This document shows positions 17,091 to 26,669 of a DNA stretch of 64,000 nt, piece after piece. This DNA comes from Gaiellasilicea sp963761905. Its GTDB lineage: Bacteria; Actinomycetota; Thermoleophilia; Gaiellales; Gaiellaceae. The position numbers and the translations under genes were made by a program. Location: contig CAVXIQ010000006.1 in assembly GCA_963761905.1 (NCBI GenBank), positions 124,001 through 188,000 on the forward strand. Reading direction: 5' to 3'. How positions within the stretch are numbered: position 1 is the first letter of the stretch; each line of letters opens with the position of its first letter. The notes below the pieces were generated by a model. That model saw only the letters and a program-made list of their open reading frames with translations, did no database searches and was not told where the DNA came from.

Positions 17091-18904
17091 ATGTCGAGCC
17101 GCTTTCTCGAACGTCTCCGCTCCGGCCGGCCCATCGTCGCCGACGGGGGCATGGGCACGCTGCTCTCCGGCGCGGTGCCACGGCTGCGCTGCCCGGAGGA
17201 GGCGAACCTGCGGGCGCCGGAGAGCGTCGTCGCGCTCCACGCCAGCTTCATCCGGGCCGGCGCCGAGCTGATCGAGACGAACACCTTCGGGGCGAACCGG
17301 CCCAAGCTCGCGGCGCGCTTCCTCGAGGACGAGCTCGAGCAGATCAACTCGACCGGCGTGCGGCTGGCCCGCGAGGCGCGGGAGATGTGCGGCGGCGAGG
17401 TCTTCATCGCCGGCGCGATCGGCCCGTTGGGAGAGCTCGAGCAGTTCGATGCGGGCGAGTCCGGGCCGCACGTGGCCGAGCAGGCAAGGATCCTGGAGGG
17501 CCGCGGCGTCGACCTGCTCCTCCTGGAGACGTACTTCGACCTGGACGAGCTCGTCGCCGCGGTCGAAGCGCGTGCGCGGCGTCTCGCAACTGCCGATCGT
17601 CGCCCTGATGACCTTCGACGCCGACGGGCAGACGCTCGGCGGCGTGAGCGCGAGCGACGCGGCCGCGCGACTCGACGGGCTGGACCTCGCGGCGGTCGGC
17701 GCAAATCACAGCGCCGGCCCGGCGGCGGCGCTGAACGCGATCGCCCAGATGCGGGGGAACGGCCGGGTGCTCGCGGCGCTCCCGAACGTCGGCCTCGCGA
17801 GCCTGGCCGGCTCGCGCGTGATCTTCCCTCACGCGACGCCCGAGTACTTCAGCGAGTTCGCGGCCCAGGCCCGGCGACTCGGAGCGGGTCTGATCGGCGG
17901 CTGCTGCGGCACGACCCCGGCGCAGATCAGCGGCGATCCGCGCTGCGGTCGACGAGGATCGAGCACCGTCCGCCCCGCTCGTCGTCCGCGAGCGAGAGCT
18001 CCTCGCGGCAACCGTGGACACGGCCGCCGAGGAGACGCTGCTGGCGCGCATGCTCCGCGAGCGGGAGTTCGTCGTCTCGGTGCAGCTCGACCCGCCGCTC
18101 GGAGGCTCGAACGACGCGCTGCTCGAGACGGCGCGCGTGCTCAAGGAGTCCGGCAAGGCGCATCTCGTCGATGTCAACGACAACCCACGGGCGCGGGCGC
18201 GCATGAGTGGGGTCATGGCTTCCGTGGCGATCGAGCGGGCGTGCGGGATCGAGACGATTCCCCACTTGACCCCGCGGGACATGACCGTCGCCGGGCTCGA
18301 GTCGCTCCTGCTCGGAACGCACGCCGAGGGTGTCCGCAACATCCTGGCCGTCACCGGCGACCCGCCGGAGGAGGGCGACTACCCGGGCGCGCGCGGCGTC
18401 TACGAGGTCGAGGCGATCGGCCTGACCCGGCTGATCGCGAACTTGAACCGCGGCGAGGACAACCACGGCCGCACGATCGACGCGCCCACGTCGTTCTTCA
18501 CCGGCGTCGCCGTCAACCCGTCCGCCGACGACCTGGAGGTCGAGCTCGACCGCTTCGAGCGCAAGCTCGAGGCCGGCGCGCAGTTCGCGATGACGCAGGT
18601 TCTCTTCGACCTCCAGTACCTCGACGCGTTCCTCGCCCACTTCGGCGGTCGCTCGCCGATCCCGCTCCTCGTCGGGGTCTGGCCGCTCCGAAGCCACCAG
18701 CTCGCGGTGCGTGTTCACAACGAGGTGCCGGGGATGGTCGTTCCCGACGCGGTCCAGCAGCGGCTGCTCGACGCCGGCGGCGCCGCGGCCGAGGTCGGTG
18801 CCGAGCTGGCGCGCGAGCTGATCGCGGAGTCGCGCGAGAAGGCGGCCGGCGTCTATCTGGTGGCGCCGTTTCGCCAGCCGCTCGGGATCCTCGAGATCCT
18901 CTAG
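17091..18904 (+). CDS. Bifunctional homocysteine S-methyltransferase / methylenetetrahydrofolate reductase (two frameshifts)
   Basis: A YitJ-type fusion of about 604 residues for methionine synthesis and one-carbon metabolism. The N-terminal half is a homocysteine methyltransferase barrel (DGGMGTLL, ETNTFGANR, GAIGPLG). The frame shifts near 17575 inside VEARVRGVSQLP and again near 17928, after the zinc motif GGCCGTTPAQI. The C-terminal half is a complete MTHFR (PLGGSNDALLE, LTPRDM, LAVTGDPP, and a flavin- and folate-binding barrel to ILEIL). The first zinc ligand of the methyltransferase, normally Cys in GANC, reads GANH at 17701-17712, while the later CysCys pair is intact. ATG 17091 is the start. 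Its stop shares CTAG with the convergent protease. Confidence 0.85.
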
Positions 18905-20032
18905 CTGACGCAGGGACCTGACGACACCTCGCGCGCCGAATCGGCGAGCGCGGCTCGGACGATCGAGGTCGGCACGCCGTAGCCCGAGGGCGGAGCCGAT
19001 CCGTGCCGCGAAGATCGTCGCCTGCACCCGCCCCTCGCCGTCGACGGCCGGCCCACCAGAGTTCCCCTGCCGCACGGTTCCGCGGAGCGTCGTGATTCGG
19101 CGCTCCACCGGCCCGCGGCCGTAGGCGTCCTCGGAGAGCACCGTGCCCGTCTGGCCGATTCGGCCGGGCGTCGCGGTGAACGGCCCGTTCTCCGGGTACC
19201 CGAGAATCGCGACGGCCGCCCCCTCGACGGGCTCGACGAGAGTCAGCGGCCGAACGTCGAGCCCGGTCACTCGGAGCACGGCGACGTCGTTGCGAGGGTC
19301 GAAGTGGACGACGGTTGCCGCGGCGCCTTCTCCTTCGCCGTCGTCGACGCGTGTGTCCCGCATCCCGGCGACGACGTGTGCGTTGGTCACGAGCAGTTCG
19401 GGGCGCGCGACCCACGCGGAGCCCTGGACGCCGAGCCCGCAGGCGCTGCCCGTCACTCTCAGCACGCTGGCCCGCGCGCGCCGGACGCCGGGATCGCGGA
19501 GCAGCGCGGGGTCGGGCGGGGGAACGCGCGCCTGCGGGCCCGCAATCCGGTCGAGGAGGTCGACGCGGGCGATCGCGTCGAGGAGCCGCGAGGGCGGTAC
19601 TTGCTGGTTGACCTCGCGCAGGATCCGCGACCGCTGCACCTCCTGCCGCAGCTCCTCCTGGCCGGGCACGTGGAGCGCGACGGCGCCCGCCACCCAGACC
19701 AGGGCGACGCCGATCCCGGCGCCGAGCACGAGCCCGCCGGCCGTATCGAGCGCGCGGAGCGGCGGCAGCGCGAGGAGCGACGAGCGCACGGCCCCGCCTG
19801 CCATTCCCGCCACGCTGCGCAGCAGCGAGCCGAGTACCACGGCGCCCGTCAGCGCGACGAGCGGTGTGTAGGCGGACTCGCCGGAGAGGAGCTCGGGAGC
19901 CAGCTTTGCGCCGGCGTACGCGCCCACGACGACACCCACGAGCGCGAACGCACCCGCGACGAGCCCGAGGCGGAGCCCGTTCAGCGCGGTCAGCGCGATC
20001 ACGGCGATCGCGATCCAGTCGACGGTCGTCAC
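18901..20032 (-). CDS. MarP-like membrane serine protease (CvpA plus trypsin domain; frameshift near 18985)
   Basis: A protease of about 377 residues resembling mycobacterial MarP, which supports acid and oxidative stress resistance. Residues 1-120 form a CvpA-type domain with four membrane segments. A trypsin-like domain follows with His219 (TNAHVV), Asp249 (NDVAVL) and Ser325 (GNSGGP). Near 18985 the frame breaks; the adjacent frame gives GYGVPTSIVRAALA and ends GPCVS at 18901, the expected C-terminus. Two Cys (near residue 198 and at the end) could form the redox disulfide known in MarP. It is followed upstream by the tRNA-Asp gene on the other strand. Confidence 0.87.
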
Positions 20033-20190
20033 CCTGATCCGTTCACCTGCCCGCCGGCCGTTCCTGCCAACGGGCGATGAGGGCCCGCGAGACGCGCAGA
20101 CTCACCGGCGCCGCACCGCGTCCGCCATCCCGGAGTGCCATCCGGCGGCGGGACGCCACCGAGGGCGTCCGGCTACACTGTCGCCGCCCT

Positions 20191-20264
<74 letters not shown>

Positions 20265-20270
20265 TCTCGA

Positions 20271-20295
20271 AAGCCGCCGCTCAGGCGGCTTTTTC
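20271..20295 (+). terminator. Rho-independent terminator after tRNA-Asp
   Basis: Stem AAGCCGCC (20271-20278) pairs with GGCGGCTT (20284-20291) around GCTCA and runs into a T-rich tail (TTTTTTCTT region). It lies 6 bp after the tRNA. The remaining 160 bp to the malic enzyme stop show no gene. Confidence 0.9.
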
Positions 20296-20462
20296 TTGCT
20301 GAGGGCCCACGAGCAGCCGCAGCACGGCGCTTCGTGGAACGCGGTCTGGAACACTGAGCTACCACCGCCGAGGTCATCAGGACGGTATGGGTCGTGTCCG
20401 CCCCGCTGCGGTTGACCACGCCGTAACAGAGGTCACCAGTGCTGCTGCGTCATTGAGCGGGC

Positions 20463-21920
20463 TCAGCGTCCAGAGCGGAGACGCGCGACCCTGGTCAGCC
20501 GCGCTGCCTCGGCGACCGCACGCGCGACTGCGGGCGCGACGTCACGGTTGAAGACGCCCGGGACGATGTAGTCCGGGGAGAGGTGCTTCTCGTCGATGAT
20601 CGAGGCGATCGCCTCAGCCGCGGCAAGCTGCATCTCGTGGTTGACGGTCGTGGCGCGAACGTCGAGGGCGCCACGGAAGACGCCTGGGAACGCGAGCACG
20701 TTGTTGATCTGGTTCGGATAGTCGGATCGACCGGTTGCGAAGATCGCGACCTCGCCGTCCTCGAACTCCTCGGGAAGCACCTCGGGCGTCGGGTTGGCCA
20801 TTGCGAACACGATCGCTCCCGTCGCCATCGTGCGGACGGCGTCGGCGCTGACCGCTCCCGGCTGCGAGAGGCCAATGAACACATCGGCGCCTGCGAGCGC
20901 GTCCTCGGCAGAACCGGTGACTCCACGCGGGTTCGTCAGGTCGGCGAACTCACGCTTGACGTCGCTCAGGTCTGTGCGTCCGCGCTCGACGACGCCTCGG
21001 CTGTCGCAGCCGACGATGTCCGTGACGCCCCCGGCCAGCAGGATCTTCGTCACCGCGATGCCGGCCGCGCCGACGCCAGTAATGACGACGCGCGCGTCCT
21101 CGATCTGCTTGCCGACCACCCGGAGCGCGTTCAATAGCCCTGCGAGGACGACGATCGCGGTTCCGTGCTGGTCATCGTGGAAGACCGGAATGTCGAGCGT
21201 CTCCTGGAGCCGCCGTTCGATCTCGAAGCAGCGGGGAGACGAGATGTCCTCGAGGTTGATCCCGCCGAAACCGGGCGCGATCGCGGTCACGACGCGCACG
21301 ATCTCGTCAGGATCCGTTGTGTCCAGGCAGATCGGAAATGCATCGACGCCGCCGAACTCTTTGAAGAGCACGGCCTTGCCTTCCATGACGGGCATCGCGG
21401 CCGCGGGGCCGATGTCGCCGAGCCCGAGCACCGCCGTCCCGTCGCTGACGACCGCGACGGTGTTCTGCTTGATCGTGAGCGTCCAGGCCTTCGAGGGGTC
21501 GGCGGCGATCGCCTGCGAGACGCGCGCCACGCCGGGGGTGTACGCCATCGAGAGGTCGTCGCGCGTCTTCAACGGCGTCCTCGGGACGACCTCGAGCTTG
21601 CCGCCGAGGTGCATCAGGAACGTCCTGTCGGAGACGTGCTCGACCTCGACGCCCTCGAGGGAGGCGACGGCCTCGACGATCTCCTCCACGTGGTCCGCGT
21701 CTGTCGCCAGTACCGTGATGTCGCGGACCTTCTTGTCGTCCTCGACCCTGACGAGGTCGATCGCGTCGAGGAGTCCGCCCGCGTCGCCGATCGTGGCGGC
21801 AACCGAGGCGAACGATCCGGGCCGGTTGTCGAGATGAACCCGCAGCGTGGTGCTGAACTGGGCCGACGGATGACCTGCCAGGCGGTGTGACTTCAGCTTG
21901 GCAAGGAGATTCGCAACCAT
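20463..21920 (-). CDS. NAD-dependent malic enzyme with N-terminal ACT domain
   Basis: A 485-residue enzyme that oxidatively decarboxylates malate to pyruvate. Residues 24-95 form an ACT regulatory domain (LRVHLDNRPGSFASVAA), typical of amino-acid- or metabolite-controlled forms. The catalytic domain shows AYTPGVARV (Tyr), EGKAVLFKEFGGVDAF (Lys), NLEDISSPRCFEIE (metal ligands) and DDQHGTAIV. The cofactor domain has GVGAAGIAV. It is the first gene inside the tRNA-Asp-flanked segment. Together with the aldehyde dehydrogenase beside it, it could feed C2/C3 carbon metabolism; this is inference. Confidence 0.92.
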   Translation of the reverse strand: MVANLLAKLKSHRLAGHPSAQFSTTLRVHLDNRPGSFASVAATIGDAGGLLDAIDLVRVEDDKKVRDITVLATDADHVEEIVEAVASLEGVEVEHVSDRTFLMHLGGKLEVVPRTPLKTRDDLSMAYTPGVARVSQAIAADPSKAWTLTIKQNTVAVVSDGTAVLGLGDIGPAAAMPVMEGKAVLFKEFGGVDAFPICLDTTDPDEIVRVVTAIAPGFGGINLEDISSPRCFEIERRLQETLDIPVFHDDQHGTAIVVLAGLLNALRVVGKQIEDARVVITGVGAAGIAVTKILLAGGVTDIVGCDSRGVVERGRTDLSDVKREFADLTNPRGVTGSAEDALAGADVFIGLSQPGAVSADAVRTMATGAIVFAMANPTPEVLPEEFEDGEVAIFATGRSDYPNQINNVLAFPGVFRGALDVRATTVNHEMQLAAAEAIASIIDEKHLSPDYIVPGVFNRDVAPAVARAVAEAARLTRVARLRSGR

Positions 21921-22040
21921 CGATCACGAGCGTACGACAGGCGTCGCACTGCGCCATCAGAGATTGCCCCGTCGAGCCTGCGGCATTGCCGCGAAGAGGC
22001 CGAGCGAAGGCGCGCGCGATCAGGGCTCCGCCAGGAAGCA

Positions 22041-22075
22041 CATCGGGGGGCTGCCGTCGCGGCAGCCCCCCGATG
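22041..22075 (-). terminator. 16-bp perfect hairpin downstream of the aldehyde dehydrogenase gene
   Basis: Arms 22041-22056 and 22060-22075 are perfect complements with a 3-nt loop (CATCGGGGGGCTGCCG stem). It sits 27 bp beyond the dehydrogenase stop. There is no T-tract, as is common for actinobacterial I-shaped terminators. Confidence 0.8.
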
Positions 22076-22101
22076 GAGAACAGCAGTGCTCCGTGCTCAG
22101 C

Positions 22102-23643
22102 TCAGAAGAGCCCGAGCGGATTCGGGTCGTAGGAGACGAGCATGCACTTCGTCTGCGTGTAGTGGTCGAGCATCATCTTGTGGTTCTCACGCCCGACCCC
22201 GGAGGCCTTGTAGCCCCCGAAGGACGCGCCGGCCGGGTAGAGGTGGTAGCAGTTGGTCCACACTCGACCGGCCTTGATGCCGCGGCCCATCCGGAACGCC
22301 TTGCTCATGTCGCGCGTCCAGACGCCGGCGCCGAGACCGTACATCGTGTCGTTCGCGATCTCGAGCGCGTCGGCCTCGTCGCGGAACGTGGTCACCGCGA
22401 GCACCGGGCCGAAGATCTCCTCCTGGAAGATCCTCATGTCGTTGGTGCCCTTGAAGACGGTCGGCTGGAAGTAGTAACCGTCCTCGAGCTCGCCACCGAG
22501 GTGGCTGCGCTCGCCACCGATCAGCAGCTCAGCGCCCTCCTGCTTGCCGATCTCGACGTAGCTCTCGATCTTCTCGAGCTGCGCCTTCGAGACCTGCGGG
22601 CCGATCTGCGTGTCGGGGTCGAGGGGGTGGCCCTGACGGATCGCGGCGATCCGCTCCAGTGCCCGCTCCATGAACTCCTCGTAGATCGACTCCTGGATCA
22701 GCGCCCGCGACGGCGCGGTGCAGACCTCGCCCTTGTTGAACGCGTAGAGGACGAGCCCTTCGATCGCCTTGTCGAGAAACGCATCGTCCTCCGCCATCAC
22801 GTCGGCGAAGAAGATGTTGGGCGACTTACCGCCCAGCTCGGTCGTCGAGGGGATGATGTTCTCGGCGGCGTACTGCATGATCAGCCGCCCGGTCACCGTC
22901 TCGCCTGTGAAGGCGATCTTGGAAATCCGCTTGCTCGTCGCCAGCGCCTTGCCGATCTCAGCACCAGAGCCATTGACGACGTTGATCACGCCCGGAGGCA
23001 GGACGTCCTCGAGCACTTCCATCAGCTTGAGGATCGACCACGGAGTCGGGCTCGCCGGCTTGAGAACGACGGTGTTACCCGCCGCCAGGGCCGGAGCCAG
23101 CTTCCAGGCCGCCATCAGCAGCGGGAAGTTGAACGGGATGATCTGGCCGACGACGCCGAGCGGCTCCCTGAAGTGGTAGGCCATCGTCGTCTTGTCGATC
23201 TCGGAGATCGATCCCTCCTCGCCGCGGATCACCGAGGCGAAGTAGCGGAAATGGTCGACCGCGAGCGGAAGGTCAGCCGCGAGCGTCTCCCGCACCGGCT
23301 TACCGTTCTCCCAGCTCTCCGCGATCGCCAGCATCTCGATGTTCTCCTCGATTGCATCCGCGACCTTGTTCAGGACGCGCGAGCGCTCGGTTGCCGAGGT
23401 TTCGCCCCAGTAACCCTTTGCAGCGTGGGCGGCGTCCAGTGCGAGCTCGACGTCCTCCGGCGTCGAGCGCGGCACCTCGGTGAACGGCTCGCCCGTCGCG
23501 GGCGTCAGGTTCACGGAGTACCGGCCTTCCACCGGTGCGATCCAGTGACCGCCAATGAAGTTCTCGTAGCGCGACTTCAGCTCCACGGGACTACCTTCCT
23601 GTCCCGGAGCCGCATAGGTCAAGACTCTCTCGACCGTGGCCAT
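22102..23643 (-). CDS. Aldehyde dehydrogenase (acetaldehyde dehydrogenase ExaC/AldB-like)
   Basis: A 513-residue NAD(P)-dependent aldehyde dehydrogenase. The nucleotide-binding and catalytic motifs are intact: PFNFPLLMAAWKLAPALAAGN, FTGETVTGR, Glu in ELGGKSPN and nucleophilic Cys in GEVCTAPSR. The FNKGEVCTAPSRALIQ context fits the acetaldehyde/chloroacetaldehyde dehydrogenase branch. ATG 23643 has a GGAAG site upstream. It probably oxidises acetaldehyde or other short aldehydes to acids. It lies between malic enzyme and the metal ATPase, transcribed on the same strand but separated from each by more than 100 bp, so probably as its own unit. Confidence 0.92.
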   Translation of the reverse strand: MATVERVLTYAAPGQEGSPVELKSRYENFIGGHWIAPVEGRYSVNLTPATGEPFTEVPRSTPEDVELALDAAHAAKGYWGETSATERSRVLNKVADAIEENIEMLAIAESWENGKPVRETLAADLPLAVDHFRYFASVIRGEEGSISEIDKTTMAYHFREPLGVVGQIIPFNFPLLMAAWKLAPALAAGNTVVLKPASPTPWSILKLMEVLEDVLPPGVINVVNGSGAEIGKALATSKRISKIAFTGETVTGRLIMQYAAENIIPSTTELGGKSPNIFFADVMAEDDAFLDKAIEGLVLYAFNKGEVCTAPSRALIQESIYEEFMERALERIAAIRQGHPLDPDTQIGPQVSKAQLEKIESYVEIGKQEGAELLIGGERSHLGGELEDGYYFQPTVFKGTNDMRIFQEEIFGPVLAVTTFRDEADALEIANDTMYGLGAGVWTRDMSKAFRMGRGIKAGRVWTNCYHLYPAGASFGGYKASGVGRENHKMMLDHYTQTKCMLVSYDPNPLGLF

Positions 23644-23763
23644 GGTCTTCCTTCCCTCAAACGAACCCAGCGTGAGAAAACGGCTGTGCTCTGACGATCG
23701 CAGGGACGCAGAGCCGAGGCATCGGGAGACAGCACCGTTCGCGTTGCGGAAAGTCCGCAGCGT

Positions 23764-25593
23764 TCAGGAACGCAATGCGCGGAGCGCGTTTGCGATGACC
23801 GCCACGTCGATCGCTTCCTGGAGCAGCGCACCGGCGACCGGGGTGATCACGCCTACGGCTGCGAACACCATCGCAAGGAGCGATAGGCCCATCCCGACGA
23901 CGATGCTCTGGCGCGCGATCGCCAGCGAGCGCCGTCCGATCTGAATCGCATCGACGACCCGGTCGATCCTGTCGGCCATGATCACGGCGTCGGCTGTCTC
24001 GGACGCGACGGTCGCGCCGGCGGTGCCCATTGCGATCCCGACGTCGGCGAGCGCAAGCGCGGGGGCATCGTTGACGCCGTCGCCGACCATGACCACCGGC
24101 GTCAGCTGCGGCTGCTCACGGAGCGCGCGAACGATTTCGAGCTTCCCCTCAGGCGACTGCTCGGCGTAGACGCGATCGGCGCCGATCTGCCGCCCGACCT
24201 CCTCGGCGACGGCCGCGCGATCGCCGGTGACCACGGCGATGTGCCTCACACCGGCCGACCGCAGCCGCCCGACGAGCTCGCGGGCGTCCTCTCGGAGGGA
24301 GTCTCCCATCACAACCGCGCCGGCAAGCTTGCCGTCGACGCCGACGAGGATCTTTGCTTTACCTGGATCATTGTTCGCGTCAAGTGCTCGCGCCGCCTCC
24401 TCAGCGCCTGCGTAGCCGCGCTCGCGCAGCCAGGCCGAGCTGCCGACCGCGACGCTCCGTCCATTCACAAGCCCCGCGATGCCCTGCCCCCGACCCTCCT
24501 CGACATCCGACGGCGAGGAGAGAACGAGGCTGCGATCCTGCGCTGCGTGGACGAGCGCTTCCGCGAGCACATGCGCGGACAGCTGGTCGATCGAGGCGGC
24601 GAGACGCAGCATCTCGTCAGGACCGCTTCCGTCGAAGGCGACGATCTGCTCGAGCGCGGGATGCCCGAGCGTCAACGTGCCGGTCTTATCGAACAACACC
24701 GTGCGGGCCCTGCCGAGCTGCTCAATCACACCGCCGCCCTTGACGATCACCCCGCGCCCGGCGGCGCGGGAGACACCCGAGATCAGCGCGATCGGCGCGG
24801 CCAGGATCAGCGGGCACGGCGTCGCGACGACCATCACGGCAACGAAACGAACCGCGTCCCCCGACGCCGCCCAAGCGATCCCAGCGATCGTGAGTGCGAG
24901 CGGGAGGAAGAAAGCGGCATAGCGGTCGGCCAAGCGAACGAACGGGGCGCGCTGCGTCTCGGCGTGCCGGACGAGGCGCACGATCGCCGCGTAGGCGCTC
25001 TCCGCGGCAAGCCGGGTCGCACGCATATCGAACGCCTCGCCCGCATTCGCCGACCCGCTTCGCAACTCGCTACCCGTGGCGTAGGAGACCGGCAACGGCT
25101 CACCCGTCAGCGCAGACTCATCGACGACAGCCTCGCCGACAGCGACACCATCGACAGGAATCACCTCACCGGCCCGGACGACGACGACGTCTCCGGGAAG
25201 AAGCTCGTCCACGGGCACCTCCTCGACCGCACCCTCGCGGCGGCGGTGCGCGATCCGCGGCGCCCGCTCGAGCAGCTTCGTCAGCTCGCGCCGCGCCCGC
25301 CCGCCCGCGTACTCCTCGAGCGCGTTCCCCCCGGCGAGCATGACGGCGACGACCGCGCCGGCTAGATACTCGCCCGTCGCTAGCGCCGACACCATCGCGA
25401 CCAGTGCAATCGCGTCGACGCCGACATCACGCCGCCAGAGCGTGCGCGCGACCGACCACGTCAGCGGAACTAGCATCAACGCCGTCGATGCCGCCCAGAC
25501 GGCCTCCGCCGCACCGACCTCCCCAAGCAGACGCAGAACCCCTCCGACCAAGACGCCCGCGAGCGCGGCCAGCGCAAGCAGCCGCCGGATCAT
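23764..25593 (-). CDS. Heavy-metal translocating P1B-type ATPase
   Basis: A 609-residue membrane pump. It has no N-terminal metal-binding domain and starts directly with membrane helices. The A-domain loop reads DESALTGEPLPV, the membrane metal site TPCPLILAAP, the phosphorylation site DKTGTLT and the hinge MVGDGVNDAPALA. The TPC motif differs from the CPC of copper pumps and suggests a divalent metal (Zn, Cd, Co or similar), but this is not certain. Its start is followed upstream by a zone of gene remnants. No metal regulator is adjacent. Confidence 0.9.
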   Translation of the reverse strand: MIRRLLALAALAGVLVGGVLRLLGEVGAAEAVWAASTALMLVPLTWSVARTLWRRDVGVDAIALVAMVSALATGEYLAGAVVAVMLAGGNALEEYAGGRARRELTKLLERAPRIAHRRREGAVEEVPVDELLPGDVVVVRAGEVIPVDGVAVGEAVVDESALTGEPLPVSYATGSELRSGSANAGEAFDMRATRLAAESAYAAIVRLVRHAETQRAPFVRLADRYAAFFLPLALTIAGIAWAASGDAVRFVAVMVVATPCPLILAAPIALISGVSRAAGRGVIVKGGGVIEQLGRARTVLFDKTGTLTLGHPALEQIVAFDGSGPDEMLRLAASIDQLSAHVLAEALVHAAQDRSLVLSSPSDVEEGRGQGIAGLVNGRSVAVGSSAWLRERGYAGAEEAARALDANNDPGKAKILVGVDGKLAGAVVMGDSLREDARELVGRLRSAGVRHIAVVTGDRAAVAEEVGRQIGADRVYAEQSPEGKLEIVRALREQPQLTPVVMVGDGVNDAPALALADVGIAMGTAGATVASETADAVIMADRIDRVVDAIQIGRRSLAIARQSIVVGMGLSLLAMVFAAVGVITPVAGALLQEAIDVAVIANALRALRS

Positions 25594-25784
25594 CCGGCCC
25601 CGAACAGGCTCGGGTTGTCGATCAGGTAGCCACCCACCCGGGCCGTCGTTTCTCGGTTGGCACGAGAAGCAGCGTAGCCCGCTACCGGAAGCACCTTCAG
25701 CCAGATTCGTACCGCGCGCGTGGCGATTCCGACACCATCGCGCTTCGCCGCGTCTGGCTCGGTGCTAGGCGTTCGGCCGTTCGA

Positions 25785-26000
25785 TCAGCTTTCGGCGTCG
25801 GTGAGCAACTCGACGGGAAGCTCGCCCAAGTCGCCCACCACGAGATCGGCGCCGCGGTCACGCCGGGCACCGCTGTCGCCGTGGCGAGCGACTCCGACCA
25901 CTAGGCCAAAGCCGCCGCGGCGACTGGCCTCCACGCCGGCCTCCGCCTCGTTAGTGATGTCCCGGCCGACGAGATCAAGCGAGTAGCCGCCCACCGGGTG
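25785..26000 (-). pseudogene. C-terminal fragment of a HAD-superfamily (beta-phosphoglucomutase-like) hydrolase
   Basis: About 70 residues read EAGVEASRRGGFGLVVGVARHG and GADLVVGDLGELPVE. These match the C-terminal Rossmann part of beta-phosphoglucomutase or trehalose-phosphatase-like HAD proteins, where the usual text is DAxAGVEAGRAGGFGLVVGV. The N-terminal half with the nucleophile Asp is missing and replaced by an unrelated fragment. It is a truncated remnant. Confidence 0.6.
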
Positions 26001-26006
26001 CTTGAA

Positions 26007-26144
26007 GCCTCCAGTTCGAGATCGATCCCGAGCGCCGCGGAGAGGCGATCGGCGCTCCCGAGCAGCCACGGCGTGAAGTCATGCGCCTCGTGCGGCCAGG
26101 ACGGTCTGCGCGTCCACTTGCTCCAGCTTTCCAAGTTCGACCAT
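26007..26144 (-). pseudogene. N-terminal fragment of a DUF4268-like (PD-(D/E)XK-type) protein
   Basis: From ATG 26144 the frame reads MVELGKLEQVDAQTVL, then shifts to WPHEAHDFTPWLLG and ends near ALGIDLELEA. This order resembles the opening of DUF4268/nuclease-like proteins (usually LGKLExVxLRExWPHEAxDFTPWL). It breaks off after about 45 residues and abuts the HAD fragment. It is a remnant of a gene common in mobile and defence regions; the family assignment is from memory of the pattern. Confidence 0.5.
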
Positions 26145-26415
26145 GCGGCATTCTCTCCGTTCCGGTCGCAGCGGGCCACACAGGCCCGCTGTCGCCCCAC
26201 GTGTGGCGAGCCGCGCCTCCTTGGCAGTCCGGCCCCGACTGCCTGACCGGCGACCACACGGGCGCACACGCTGCCCTACAGCCATCGACATGGAAGATTC
26301 TGGAACGCAGCGACGACAACCAACGAAGACCCCCGGCAAGCCCGACGCCGCAAAAGACGCGCACAAGGCGACTAACGAGGACCAACGAGCACTAAGCACG
26401 AGTTGCGGCGCTCAA

Positions 26416-26458
26416 CTGTCACGCCGGAGGTCGCGGGTTCGAGTCCCGTCGCTCCCGT
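26416..26458 (+). repeat. Perfect 43-bp copy of the tRNA-Asp 3' half (attachment-site-like repeat)
   Basis: Bases 26416-26458 are identical to 20223-20265, running from the anticodon loop (CTGTCAC) through the T arm and acceptor 3' strand to the discriminator plus one base. The 5' half of the tRNA is absent, so it is not a functional tRNA. A direct repeat of a tRNA 3' end, about 6.2 kb from the intact gene, is the usual footprint of site-specific integration by a tyrosine integrase. No integrase gene is seen between the copies. Confidence 0.9.
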
Positions 26459-26486
26459 AGAAAGATCCCTGTAAAACGAGAAATCC

Positions 26487-26570
26487 TTGGCGCTGCTCGC
26501 AGCCTACTCGGCGGGGCTAGCGATCCCCTTCCTCGTGGCGGCGCTCTCGGTCGAGCGCCTCCGAGCCCTC
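26487..26570 (+). pseudogene. Fragment of a CcdA-like cytochrome c biogenesis/thiol-disulfide membrane protein
   Basis: About 28 residues read ALLAAYSAGLAIPFLVAAL, which matches the last-but-one helix of CcdA/DsbD-like proteins (usually LLAxYSLGLGIPFLLAAL). The remainder of the gene is missing upstream, where the tRNA repeat begins 28 bp away, and the tail degenerates. The gene was probably cut by the event that created the repeat. Confidence 0.6.
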
Positions 26571-26669
26571 CCACTCGCGACGGTTCGAACGCCTGTCGGT
26601 GGTAACACCGCCGCTACACGTCGACCCAACGAGCCACGTGTCACCTCGACATGGACGCGCCGCTTGTCC

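Larger units (their letters stand above)
25594..26669. other. Remnant-rich stretch without an intact gene
   Basis: Between the P-type ATPase and the AI-2E permease no complete gene is present. It holds two overlapping minus-strand fragments (25785-26000 and 26007-26144), a 43-bp copy of the tRNA-Asp 3' half (26416-26458) and a plus-strand CcdA fragment (26487-26570). The remainder (25594-25784, 26145-26415, 26571-26669) shows no coding pattern that I trust, and is less GC-rich with more A near 26340-26400. Confidence 0.65.

Noticed and set aside
26400..26470. A second functional tRNA-Asp
   Set aside because: Only the 3' 43 bases are present; acceptor 5' strand and D arm are absent.
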